Part shown: positions 50,254-60,794 of the stretch, in pieces | How positions within the stretch are numbered: position 1 is the first letter of the stretch | Layout: every line of letters begins with the position of its first letter | Assembly: GCF_000001735.4 (NCBI RefSeq) | Contig: NC_003076.8 | Location: 806,001-870,000, forward strand | Source of the DNA: Arabidopsis thaliana | Taxonomy: Eukaryota > Streptophyta > Magnoliopsida > Brassicales > Brassicaceae | Length of the DNA: 64,000 nucleotides | Reading direction: 5' to 3' | Position numbers and translations under genes: made by a program | The notes under the pieces: generated by a model | What the model was told of the DNA's origin: nothing | Databases searched by the model: none | Seen by the model: only the letters and a program-made list of their open reading frames with translations

Positions 50254-50419
50254 GAGCATCATTATTGGTAATCATTATTGGTGGTATCTAAAGCCAAATC
50301 TTAAGCTAAGATTTGTGAAGAAATAGCTCTTATAAAAGAGTTTTTACACTTATATTTAAGTTTTTTCTTTACAAATCTTATCTTAAGATTTGGCTAAAAT
50401 ACCACCAATAATGGTGGTC
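50254..50419. mobile_element. Tourist-like (PIF/Harbinger-type) MITE
   Basis: A 166-base near-perfect hairpin. The inner arms 50274-50321 and 50366-50412 are inverted copies with few mismatches (AAATCTTAAGCTAAGATTTG against AAATCTTAAGATAAGATTTG). The outer ends read GAGCATCATTATTGG and, inverted, GACCACCATTATTGG. The flanks TAA (50251-50253 and 50420-50422) form a 3-base target duplication, which with the end sequence points to PIF/Harbinger. It has no coding capacity. It lies between the DUF4050 3' end and the MCTP promoter and could yield small RNAs if transcribed. Confidence 0.8.
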
Positions 50420-50422
50420 TAA

Positions 50423-51178
50423 CAGTAACTCTGTAAATTTTTGCATTTTTTTTACGGAAAGCAAATTTTATGTATTTTGCTCGTCTGCAAATTCTTTCAT
50501 ATACATTGAACCTCAAAACCAATGCTTATTTTATAATTAACTCAGATCAAATACTACAATAGTGGCATTGCAGCTCCTTAAACTTGCAGGTTTTTGAACT
50601 ACCGTATGTTTATACAAAAAAATGATTCAAAATCTAGGACCATCATTGGCCAACTAATCCTTGTAATTTTGTTGGTTAAGACTTTTCTTGTTATAGAACA
50701 ATTATTGAATTATTAAGAGTTAAGACGCTTTATTTTCACGAGTCACGGTCAACGAATTTCTTTTTGACTTTTCAATGGGAAATTTTTGAGTGAGTGCGTT
50801 TCGAGTTTCGACACCTCCTAAATACACAATCGCAAGCAATCACCAAACGCAGTCGCACTTATCAAGATCATACACGTTTTTCTTAACCCAATCCCAAAGT
50901 TCGTCTCTACCGTTTCTTTTAAATTCCACTACTAAAGTGTCAATCTTAAAGAAAAGAACCAAATGGCATCAGAAGCATGATACAGGTTTGGTGAATTTAT
51001 CATGGAAGAGAATCTCAAAAGAACCTAATTTAGTTATATATCTTCATGGTAAGTCAATGGAAAAAACAAGAGTTTCTTCTAAAGATAAAGGACTTTGATC
51101 CTTTAAACCTAAATGGATTAGAGCCATCCTGCAACTAAATTTCTGTACCAAGAATACTGAGAATCCCCTCTCTGTTAC
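50423..51178. other. Spacer downstream of the DUF4050 gene
   Basis: No gene is supported. A 102-codon ORF at 50790-51098 shows no motif and has poor coding character. Confidence 0.45.
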
Positions 51179-51898
51179 CTACTCGAAAAGACCATCCCCG
51201 TGCCAGATATCGAACAGAAAATCCACCATTTCCTACAAAGAAGATTGCAACAAAGTTAACACCACACCAGTGAGGGTTGAAAGAGATGTTTGATAGCTAT
51301 GACAAGAGATTATTCTCAAAGGAAACAGACGACAAAAACCAACTTAAGCAGAGAGTAAATGTTTTTGGAGAAGTGTAGGAACTCACAGCTAGAGGGATCG
51401 GCTTGTTGAAAGGAGTGTTGGATGTGAGCAAGTCTTCATAGGTAGCGTTGAAACTACAAAAGATTTTGATTTGGAAAAGAAGTTTAATATATGTAAGCCA
51501 TGAAGCTTAAAGATCTCAAAGCGCTGAGCAATAAATAAAGTACCCAATTACAGGTTCATCAGGCATCTCTGAAGTCCTATTAGACGGATCACCAACCCAC
51601 TTCTTTCTCATCTCTTGCCACGCAATCTCGGCTGCACAATCAATAAAGGGTAATCAAAATTTAAGATCATGTGTTTATATTTCACATTCTTTCAAAGAAA
51701 CTGAGTCAATATTGGTGCTGACCAGAAGAACAAAGCATTAATCTTGACACGAATTAACCTGATGAGACAGTCCCTTTTCCTTAACAATTGTGAAGAGTGT
51801 TAAAGCTTACCATGGTTGACAAAGATCTCCTCAGACGACTTCTCTTTATCATTGCTCGAATTACTTGACACATTACCAGGCTCCTTATTAGCTTCCAT
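51179..51898 (-). CDS. Small DUF4050 protein
   Basis: Exons in transcript order 51811-51898, 51544-51631, 51387-51453 and 51179-51232 give 98 residues. The N-terminus (MEANKEPGNVSSNSSNDKEK) is polar and disordered. The rest is the conserved plant domain: AEIAWQEMRKKWVGDPS, MPDEPVIG, FNATYEDLLTSNTPFNKPIP and the closing LAEMVDFLFDIWHGDGLFE. I recognise this as DUF4050; its function is not known. The upstream leader (52234-52414) is a copy of the MCTP leader, so the two genes may share expression control. Confidence 0.85.
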
Positions 51899-52535
51899 TG
51901 TACTGACAAAGAGCCCTTATAGAATCAATCACAATTCTCTTGAAAGCTTGAACCGAGACAGGGGAAACGAGATATAGCACTTTACCTACAGATTGTTAAA
52001 CCAAGGTTCATTAGCAACTAACTACAATTATTCTCATCGTATTAAGAGAAAGATTGGAACTACAACATGATTCGCACAATCAGAGGCAATGCATATGACT
52101 TAATTCGCAATAAAGGGAAGAAGAACCCTAAAACTTTTATTCTGGAACCCATAGGCAAAAGATCCGAAGAGGAAAGTGATAGAACCCTAGAATTAACAGT
52201 ACTCATATATCGAATAACCGAAACTGTTGATTCCAAGCACAATCTGCCAAAATCAAAACCAAGACAACGAGAGAGAGAGAGAGATGAATGTAACCTTAGC
52301 TGATTGGAATCTTCGATGACCAGAATCGACGACTAGAAGAGAGAGATAAACCTTAGGCTCACAAAAAGTTCCAGAAACAATCGGAAACGTGAAAAGAAAA
52401 AAGCAGAATCCAATCGGAATCAATGTCTTCTTTTCTAATTCCCTTTTCTTTATCCTTCTTATAATCAGGACTTGATTAGATTCTCCAACAAGTTATTAAC
52501 GTATATAATAAACTATTATCAGTAGCTTAACAAAA
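51899..52535. promoter_or_regulatory. DUF4050 gene leader and promoter
   Basis: On the minus strand a 5'UTR intron with donor at the CAGCTAAG|GTTAC junction (about 52293) and an acceptor near 51988 (CTGTAG) is plausible. A GAGAGAGAGAGA run is at 52270-52283. The tRNA-Tyr gene lies just beyond on the other strand. Confidence 0.45.
52234..52414 (-). repeat. Duplicated leader block, DUF4050 copy
   Basis: Partner of 49799-49953. It is slightly longer because of an expanded GA run and a short insertion after CTTCGATGA. It covers the supposed first noncoding exon and the sequence upstream of it. Confidence 0.92.
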
Positions 52536-52619
52536 CCGACCTTAGCTCAGTTGGTAGAGCGGAAGACTGTAGTAGTAGCTGTAATCTTTAGGTCGCTGGT
52601 TCGATTCCGGCAGGTCGGA
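52536..52619 (+). tRNA. tRNA-Tyr (GUA) with intron
   Basis: The acceptor arms CCGACCT (52536-52542) and AGGTCGG (52612-52618) pair, with discriminator A at 52619. D-arm TAGCTCAGTTGGTAGAGC, T-loop GGTTCGATTCC and anticodon GTA (52569-52571) are present. An 11-base intron (about 52573-52583) follows position 37, as is usual for plant tRNA-Tyr. A and B box promoters are intact, and a T-run directly downstream is a Pol III terminator. Confidence 0.96.
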
Positions 52620-52953
52620 TTTTTTTCATCTATTTGGAAAATTCTGTCAATTTTTTTGTGCGTCATATAAATACGTCTCTTTTTCCATGCTTTTTCATTC
52701 TCATTTACAGATTTACTTAATCCACCAGTGATAAAGAAAAAAAAACTGATTTAAGTAATACGTATATACAAAAAAGGAGCAGGCTGCATTGCAGCAATAG
52801 GTTCATAACTAAGATAATAATATTTAAGTAATGGCTCGCTACTCTATAGCATCTCCAGATTACAAAAGATAGATAGACTAGTTAGCCGCTTTACATACAT
52901 GTTTTCTCTTCAACAAACACCATCCTTGCAAGACTATCAATCTTTTTTAATCT
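52620..52953. other. Spacer between tRNA-Tyr and the RING/WD40 gene
   Basis: It starts with the Pol III terminator (TTTTTT). The rest is the 3' flank of the next gene. Confidence 0.6.
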
Positions 52954-55900
52954 TCATGGAGATTCGTTCCTAAGAATCTGCAATCTATCATCCGTTAAGA
53001 GACCGAGCAGATCCGAACCATTGACGTGACAGTATTTCACATCTTGAAGCGGAAGATGACTTGACAATGGCAACCGTTGAGAAATAGTAAAAGTCGAAGG
53101 ATCTTGCAAGATGAGCTCCCGAGTGGACTCGTCACAAGATGCAAAAAGTTGTTTCCTTTCCCCACCAAAGTCTATAATCGCTGTTCTTGGCAAACGGATG
53201 GGATCTACAATAGCTTGTGTGGAGGATAGTTTCTGGTAATACGAATCAACACCTCTTCTCTTGTGACAAACATGAAATCCATCTACACCATTACTATTAC
53301 TATTACTGACTCCTGTTTGAGTCAATGAGGGCTGAGTCGGGACTGTATCATCAGATGATCCAACTCTTGGTCTATAAGAAGCTACTATATGATTGCTGCG
53401 GGGACAGTACGAGGAGGATATGCATACACCTGGGTTTCCCGTTTCCGAAACTAATGATGGGCTAGACAAAGGAAAAAAAAACCGAAATTATAACATGTTA
53501 GAGCCTCAAAAATGCAATGATAAAATTCTTCAACTTCTGTGATGTGTGACCTCTACCTTCCCTCGCTACCACTAATGTTCCACTGACACAGCCCGATGGA
53601 AGAAGCAGATAAGAGGGTACGGACATCAGAAGTTGGAGTGGAATTGCCAGAGAGATGATGGACAGTATGAACTGGATTGGTTGTTAAGCCTGTCATCGAT
53701 GCGAAAGGTCCCGTGGTTTGACGCATGTCAAATATCAAAACCATTCCATTTTGTAGTCCAGCATAAATATGGTGAGAGCTTTTGAGATCCCACGAGCAAG
53801 ACCAAGGTGCAGCCGGTAGATCATAAGATAAGACAGTATTGTGGCTCTCCAAGCTTATAACAGATAATTTTTTTCCTAGAGACCCAAATACTGCAAGCCC
53901 ATTATTGTGAGGGGAAAGGTGAAGATCTTTAATTGCTCTAGTGGTACGAGGCAACAAAATATCATCAATCTCACAAGGCGAATGTAGGCTCATCTGCAAT
54001 ATATTAAAAAAAAAGGTCGTATAGTGCATCATTTTACTGGTATAAGATAAAAAAGAAAAATGAGAGGCAAAACAAAAAAGCTTACTTGCGTAAGCACAAA
54101 CGTTCCACCAACGCCTGAGAGCCTACGGGCATATAATAATATTTGTCTACCACCATCTATGTCAAATATACGGCCACCGTTTATTAGCAGATCTCCCTAC
54201 GAAAAATGGATGGTAACGAACTTTATAATTTGCATAATACACATCAACACAATTGCAAAACAAACAATACTTCAACTAAACCAAAACAATGTGTCTGAAG
54301 GAGCACTAAGCCACACCTGATGTCTGAAGCTGCAAGAAGGTGACTGTCCATGATGCTCTTGGTAGATATTATGAGCTGCAGGCGTGCACTTACAACTATT
54401 TAGACGCAGAGAATTTCAAGAGGAAGAAAACAAAAAAAAGGGGCATGTTATTGTGTGATTACCAGGTATATATTTCTCCTGAGAAGCCACATTAGACTGG
54501 CTTTGCGAACCCTTAGTCGTACTTTCCATATTAGCTATTTTCTGCAAAAACAAAAATTCTAGCCATGACGCTAACTAGAGAAACATGTGCGACAATTTTA
54601 TGAGAAAAAAAAACAAAAATAAATATAATCTTAGGTTGGGAGGGAAATTATAATGGGAACTCTTAGTCAAACTGAGCTCCCTTTTAAGAGTAACGAACCA
54701 ACTTAATATTCCAGACTCGACTAGTTACTAGTAATCTTAATCTGTCCAAGCACAAAACAAAGTGACAAGAGTGACCACGTTACAACAAACTCTTAGAGTG
54801 TACCTTCTTCAGCTTAGTAACTTCTAATCGTAGCTCAGCTTCAGTTATTTTCCATTGAACTTCTTTGTTACTCCAACTCGCAGTCTGCATGACAAATAAG
54901 AACATATTAAAAGCTACAATACTAGTACGACGGGCTACACACATATGTTCCTGTCATCTAACACAGACATAACCTACATAGACGACTTATATAATGAACA
55001 CATAAAGAGGTTTTAGTACTGAGGAAAATCTTATTGCGAATGATTTGAAAGCATTTCAAATAACGAAGCCCAAAATAATGCGGACTAATACTAGCAATAT
55101 CATGAACTATCTGAGCAGTAAATTTATCCTACCTTCTGTTCAATTGACCTTAACTTGGCCTCCAGAAATAAGATTCTCTGCAAATATCAACAAAAGAATA
55201 TCAGATTTTGATACTATGATTTGCTTTTACGAATGTATTTCGGAAAAACAACACTCATTGTAAGACCTTGTGTGCTTCATCATCTACTGCAGCAACCCGT
55301 GATGCATAGATTTTCCGGACATCTCTCAAGCTACATATTTTGTTGCACAGGGGACACTACAAAAGAAGCCAATGTGATTCGATGAGCAAGATAACTATAT
55401 CCACTAACAGCAAAGGGATTTGAACAACTTCATAACAACCACAAACCTTCCCTCCACTTCGTCGCTGCTGAAACCACTTGTTGATGCAGGAATATCCATA
55501 CAAGTGTCCACAGGGAAGACAACTTGTACCATCACACCAGATTAAAAAAGAAAAGAGAACATTAGTTGCACTCAAAATATTAGACGTGACCAGAGTAATC
55601 AAATAGTTAAAAGAGATACTAATCACAATCCAGTTCGAAAGTTTTGTATGACAAAAACCTAATCAACTAAGAACTATATAATTGCCAGTAGCAAATTACT
55701 GTCATAATTCATCAAAATTGATAGACCTAGATCATGAGATTATCAAATTGCTAAAACAAAACATAATCTATACACTATAGCCTCTAAAGAGCCAACGAAT
55801 TCCAAAGCTAAATTACTGGAATCGAGAATACCAGACTTGGTGTTGGCCACCGCTGGTCCAAACTTCCATACAGATAGAACAAGACAATCCCTCAGTGTCA

Positions 55901-56238
55901 CCTTGTTTCCATTCGACATCCTCCTGCGATCCGGAAGACGATGAACAAACACCTTGTGACCTATTCTGATTCTCTATCCCTTCACTCTCGTTCTGTGAAA
56001 CCCTAACAGGTGAGTCTAGGACATCGATGTATTCCCTGGTTTGGCGTTCGGAATCTTCTTCCTCCTCTTCCTCCTCGTCTTCCTCTTGTACTTCACCATA
56101 GTCGACATATGCTTCCTCTTCGTCTTCCTCTTCTTCGTCTTCTTCTTCTCCATAGTGTCCAAATGCTTCCCCAAATTCAATGAATCGTGCAATTGTACCT
56201 CCGTGACCACTGAAGGGGTAACTCCGGCGAGGCGGCAT
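52954..56238 (-). CDS. RFWD3-like RING finger and WD40 E3 ubiquitin ligase
   Basis: Exons in transcript order 55832-56238, 55447-55522, 55267-55356, 55133-55177, 54804-54884, 54463-54541, 54317-54375, 54086-54196, 53557-53993 and 52954-53461 give 630 residues. A very acidic stretch (Glu/Asp runs at about 32-66) precedes a C3HC4 RING at 120-165 (CSICMEVW, CCLPCGHLYGYSCINKW, CPLCNK). A coiled coil follows (RILFLEAKLRSIEQK to LEVTKLKK), then a WD40-type propeller with AIKDLHLSPHNNGLAVFGS, WSCSWDLKSSHHIYAGLQNG and VLIFDMRQT. This order is that of RFWD3, an E3 that acts on RPA and RAD51 in DNA repair in animals. The same role in plants is inference. Confidence 0.92.
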
Positions 56239-56396
56239 TAGGTTCGTTTCTGTTACTGTATCAGATTTCGGAAGAGAAGAAGGCCAAAACGTCTCGGCAG
56301 AGTCGCAGAGGTATCGAATAAGAGAGACTCCCGGAATTAATAAAAATAATATTTAAAAGTAAAAAAAAATAGTTAAAAGATAAAATATTATAACAA

Positions 56397-56421
56397 TGCG
56401 GTGAGCGTGGATCGAACACGC

Positions 56422-56464
<43 letters not shown>

Positions 56465-56469
56465 CCCGC
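56397..56469 (-). tRNA. tRNA-Phe (GAA)
   Basis: On the minus strand GCGGGGATAGCTCAGTTGGG opens a 73-base cloverleaf with anticodon loop CTGAAGA, T-arm GGTTCGA-type loop GTGTTCGATCCAC and acceptor end CACCGC plus A. It has no intron. A and B boxes are intact. It sits in the promoter-side spacer between the RING/WD40 gene and CDC25. Confidence 0.96.
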
Positions 56470-56591
56470 TTGTTGTTATCATTTAATATTTAAACTTTAA
56501 TAATCTCTAAACGTAAGCGTCACGTCAAATTGGTCGCAGTCTTCAATGAAATGTTCGTGACTTTTAGGGAAGAAAAGGTGTTTGGAGAGAT

Positions 56592-57949
56592 ATGGGGAGA
56601 AGCATATTTTCCTTTTTCACTAAGAAGAAAAAAATGGCGATGGCGAGAAGCATCTCTTACATCACCTCTACTCAGCTTCTCCCTCTTCATCGTCGTCCCA
56701 ACATCGCCATCATCGATGTCAGGTATAACATAATCGATTTATTTCCGTCGATTTTAGTCACTAATCTGATCCTTTACCAAATTTTAGTTCGAATCAATCC
56801 CGATTATTGTTCTTAGGTTTGATTTTGCTCTACTATGTAATACTGATATGCGTTTTAAGAGATTACTTTACTTTTGAACTCTGGGGATCAATTAATTATG
56901 AACATGTTTTCTAAAACTGGATATTTTGTAGAATCTCTGTCGAAAAACAACTATTAGGGACCTCATGAGCTTGGAACAAAGGTTTTGTGGTTAGATGGGC
57001 TGAGAAAGAAACAGACTTTTTGTAATACTTATATAGGTTCTTCTGATACATAGTTATGGCTTAAACAAATTTAGACTTTTTATGAACCTATTGTATAGCT
57101 CACATTGGAGGAATTGTATGTTTTTAAGGGATGAAGAGAGGAATTATGACGGGCATATAGCTGGATCGCTACACTATGCGAGTGGCTCGTTTGATGACAA
57201 GATCTCACATCTTGTTCAAAATGTCAAGGACAAAGACACACTTGTCTTCCATTGTGCCTTGAGCCAGGTGTGTGTTTTACACTCTTTTCACTTCCCCATA
57301 AGATCTTCTTTTCCTCTTTTTTGAGAAACAACACATAGGTTAGATAAGCGGCATCAATTGGCTATTCGTAGAAGGAGATGTACATCTCTATGTTATACAT
57401 AGTTGATTCATGTTTCATAGGTTAGATAAGTGGCATCAATTGGGTTTTCTTAGAAGATTTATATCTCTTATGGTCTACAATAGGTCCTTCATGTGTCAAA
57501 AAGTGGATTCGAGGTCGCAAAATCCAAGTGTTTTCCGATAAGTTTGCCTACTAGTCCATATATTCTTATGTATGTCATGGAGTAGGAACTTATTTTATAT
57601 TCTTAAAAGAAAGAACAAAGAACAACGATTAGCTTAGCTCCCCAAATCATCAAGCTCAGTCTTTTAGCAACCTTTGATTTGAGGCAGTTCTCATTTCTTT
57701 GTTCCTAACATAAATCAGTACTTCGTTGCACTCAACATGAAGTGATTGCTAAAGCCTTGAAACCAATTCTTCCTGCAGGTTCGTGGCCCTACTTGTGCGA
57801 GAAGGCTCGTGAATTATCTTGATGAGAAGAAAGAAGATACTGGAATCAAAAACATCATGATCTTGGAACGCGGCTTTAACGGTTGGGAAGCTTCTGGAAA
57901 ACCGGTCTGCCGCTGTGCAGAGGTTCCTTGCAAGGGCGATTGCGCCTAA
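56592..57949 (+). CDS. CDC25: CDC25-like rhodanese-fold phosphatase / arsenate reductase
   Basis: Three exons (56592-56722, 57129-57267, 57779-57949) give 146 residues from the first ATG; a second in-frame ATG at codon 15 gives the 132-residue form usually quoted. The rhodanese/CDC25 domain has [20 protein letters not shown] and the active-site loop HCALSQVR with Cys86 and Arg92 (Cys72 in the short form). The C-terminus [12 protein letters not shown] carries clustered cysteines, reported to bind zinc. There is no CDC25 regulatory domain. The protein is known both as a minimal CDC25 phosphatase and as the arsenate reductase ACR2; its in vivo role has been disputed. Confidence 0.95.
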
Positions 57950-58390
57950 ACCCTACTAAACCATATTGGGACCTAATTGATGTTCCACATTGTCATGTAC
58001 TAAAGTTGAATGAAGATTATCATAAATAATCTCTTATCAGTATGTTTGGTTTACATGGAGCACAAACACCAAACTTGCAACAACAATACTAAAAGGGCTT
58101 TTATGGTATTGCACGTTTGTGGAGCGTCAAAGCCACGTTGATATCTTAACGCCGTCAAAATAATAATGGATTTTTCGGTATCTTCTCTGGAAGAGGCACG
58201 TTACTTTATTAACGCCGTCAAAACTCTCTCGCTGATACAGAGTGTTTGCTTTCTTTTGTAGATTTTTAAAGTCATAAAGCAAAAGCAACGACGACTTCAG
58301 AGAACTACAATCATAATTTGTGATCTCTCTCCAATTTTCATCTTTTGGTCGAAATTCCCAATTCCCTGAGTCAAGAACCCTAATTTCAAC
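57950..58390. promoter_or_regulatory. CDC25 3' flank and promoter of the small membrane protein gene
   Basis: The composite CACGTT-N7-TAACGCCGTCAAAA occurs at 58134-58160 and again at 58197-58223, with a third partial copy (CACGTT-N7-CGTCAAA) starting at 58112. The CACGTT part has a bZIP-type ACGT core. The rest is leader sequence. Confidence 0.6.
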
Positions 58391-59509
58391 ATGGTAAGAT
58401 TTGTTCGATATCGCTTGTTTTTTTTTTTATGGATCTAGCTTCCGTTTGTCTATCTTGCGGCTTCCATTTCAGATTGTTTGAAGAAATTCCTGAATTTTGT
58501 AGGTTTGCGTTATGTGTTTGGTGCCTCTGTTCCTCGTCCCGCTCATCAATTTAATGCCTCGAATCATCGATTATTTCATGGTAATTGACTCGTGCTTTCT
58601 TAATATTCCTTGAAGTTTTGATTTTTCCTTGGAATTTTGATGGGAAGAATGATCAGATTTCATGGGAAATTAAATGTCAGGATCCAAATTTCGAATTTTA
58701 GGGTTCTAAAGAGTGTGGAATTCGTTTAGTCTCAAAGGAGATATCTTTATTTGAAAGAAATAACAAAATTAGAGATTAGAAAGGGAAGAAGATAGTGAAG
58801 ATGATAATCAGGATAAGCGAGAGAGCACATGATCATAATCTTTGCTTGTAAAAGTGAAAAACGAAGAGCTATATAGCTTTTGTTATTTGCTTGAGGTTGG
58901 CTCTTGGAAAGTTGAACATGTTAGCAATGTTTAGATCTTAGTTCTGTTGGTGTTTCATATCGATTTCTTTAGACTGTATCTTTTTTAAGTGAAAAAAAAA
59001 ACAGTGCTTTAGTGAATCTTGCAGGTAGTATTTACTTGTGAACATTTGTTAACTCAAGTACTGTCTGTTCATGCTAAAAAATAAACTAGGCTAAATTGTA
59101 CGCGTGGCTCGGATGGGAGTACAGGAAGCCAGCGAGAGTTCCTCCAGCTTGTCCTTTCAAGCCAGTTGCTAAAAACGACAACGCCACCAAAGTAAGTGAA
59201 AGGACTTTACTCATTTTTTATTCTTGGTTGAGTCGTTTCTTAGTTGAAGCAGTTTAGTTGATGGAAACATAGATTCTATCCTCCAATTGGTGTTATATGT
59301 TTATACTTCAATTCAACAATATGCCATGATCCCAGTAGCTTCCGAGAACTGACATTCACTGTTTATCTGATTTCTGAGTTTTTGTCTTTTGAGCCTTATG
59401 TGTAACACTTTGTCTGTTTTAGGTGGGTGCGGAAACTGGAACTGAAGGTACAGAAACAATAGCTAAACCTGGCGTTGTAGAGGAGACGGGTGGTATTAAG
59501 CAGGATTGA
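58391..59509 (+). CDS. Small membrane protein resembling the UPF0729 (C18orf32) family
   Basis: Exons 58391-58393, 58503-58580, 59090-59191 and 59423-59509 give 89 residues. The first coding exon is the ATG alone (ATG|GTAAGA). The product starts [20 protein letters not shown], a hydrophobic segment with two cysteines, then [20 protein letters not shown] and a polar tail ending GGIKQD. The N-terminal MVCxxCLV pattern and length recall human C18orf32, an ER/lipid-droplet protein; that link is tentative. A mature AUG without the intron would give the same start, so the gene depends on splicing. Confidence 0.82.
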
Positions 59510-60794
59510 GGCCGAGTCTTTTCTTCAATAAAACCTTTTGTATTTGTGGATATGTTTTGGATAAGAGAAGAAGCTGGAAGTTGAAATTACCTGATGTGAT
59601 ACTGATAATGAATGATGTACGTTGAAAATGCTACGTAACAGATAATTTTCTTATATGTTTACTTCTCTCTCTCTCTCTCTTTTTGTCTAGAATCTTTTTG
59701 CATGTGGGAGATTTCGAATTTCTCAGTAAAACTCGGATCACTCTCTGCTAGTTCTTGAGCTTAATGCGTTATATGTTGTCTCGTAAAGTCTAAGTTGCAT
59801 TATTAGTTTTATGGTAAGTTTAGTTTTAGAAACACTTAAATTTAGATTTAACCACCTAAACTTTTTCAAGCAAAGCCAAAATCATTGTCTTCTTGTTAGT
59901 TGCTATAATATCCCTTCGTTTTCTTCAAAGGTTGTTATTATCCATAGTGAAGAGTTTGGAACAAGAAATTTTTAAAGATTTTGTCTATTGCGACTACTCG
60001 ATATTTGATTTCATCATCAAACATTCAAAATCTAGTGATGACCACTTGTCATTATTTTGTATTGTCATGTTAAATCTTAAATGGAGAGTTGAAATTCATG
60101 TCTTTTAATTTTATTTTTTAAGCATAACGTAATGTTTTATAATTAAAAAAAAAAACGAAGTAAGCATCTCGTTTTGCATAATTATAGTCATTATTATTCA
60201 TATATGAATGGACCAAATTGTTAAAGTTGCGAGCACTTCACTCACAAGCCACGTGCACTAAGCCATCACACTTACGCTAGCGTTTAGGATAAAATCATAA
60301 AAATGTTTTACCAAAAATCAAAATAATTTTTAAAAACACTTTAATAAATATCTTCGTGTCTTTGGTTCTGATTTGAAAAGACAATAAAGAGAGAGATTTT
60401 GAATAACAGAAGAAATTTAATATCGTTACCTTTAATTTTATATTTTCTGTTTCCATTTTAATTTGAAGATCCTTCCCTTTCTTTCTTTCTCTCTCTCTCT
60501 CGCTCGCCGGGAAAAATCGCTGTCCAAATCTCCGGTCATTTCTCCGAGGATCTCTTCTATCAATCCAACGGTTTTGTTTTCATCTTCTCAGATCTCACAG
60601 AACAATAGTCAAAGACTGATGCAGAAGAAGCGTTAGTACAAGGTTTTTGTTGGAAAGCAATTGAATCTGAATTCATCTTTCATTTTCACGCTTTGATCCA
60701 ATTTGAGTTCTCTCTTCCACTGAATCCCTCATACGTAAAACCTAGGGTTTCTAAATTAGGGTTCTCCTGAGGTCTGTTTATAGTGCGTAAAGCC
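59510..60794. other. Spacer and PP2A B' alpha promoter/leader
   Basis: CT runs occur at 59664-59681 and 60480-60502. The last 300 bases are probably the B' alpha 5'UTR. A 71-codon ORF at 59893-60108 has no motif. Confidence 0.45.

Noticed and set aside
50790-51098. 102-codon ORF on + downstream of the DUF4050 gene
   Set aside because: Its first ATG comes late, it has no family motif, and its composition is like spacer DNA.
55813-56241. Antisense ORF opposite the acidic region of the RING/WD40 gene (66 codons, poly-F/L)
   Set aside because: It is a direct shadow of the GAA/GAG-rich coding strand.
60783-60794. Earlier start (GTG) for PP2A B' alpha
   Set aside because: Non-ATG; the ATG at 60795 gives the expected 495-residue protein.
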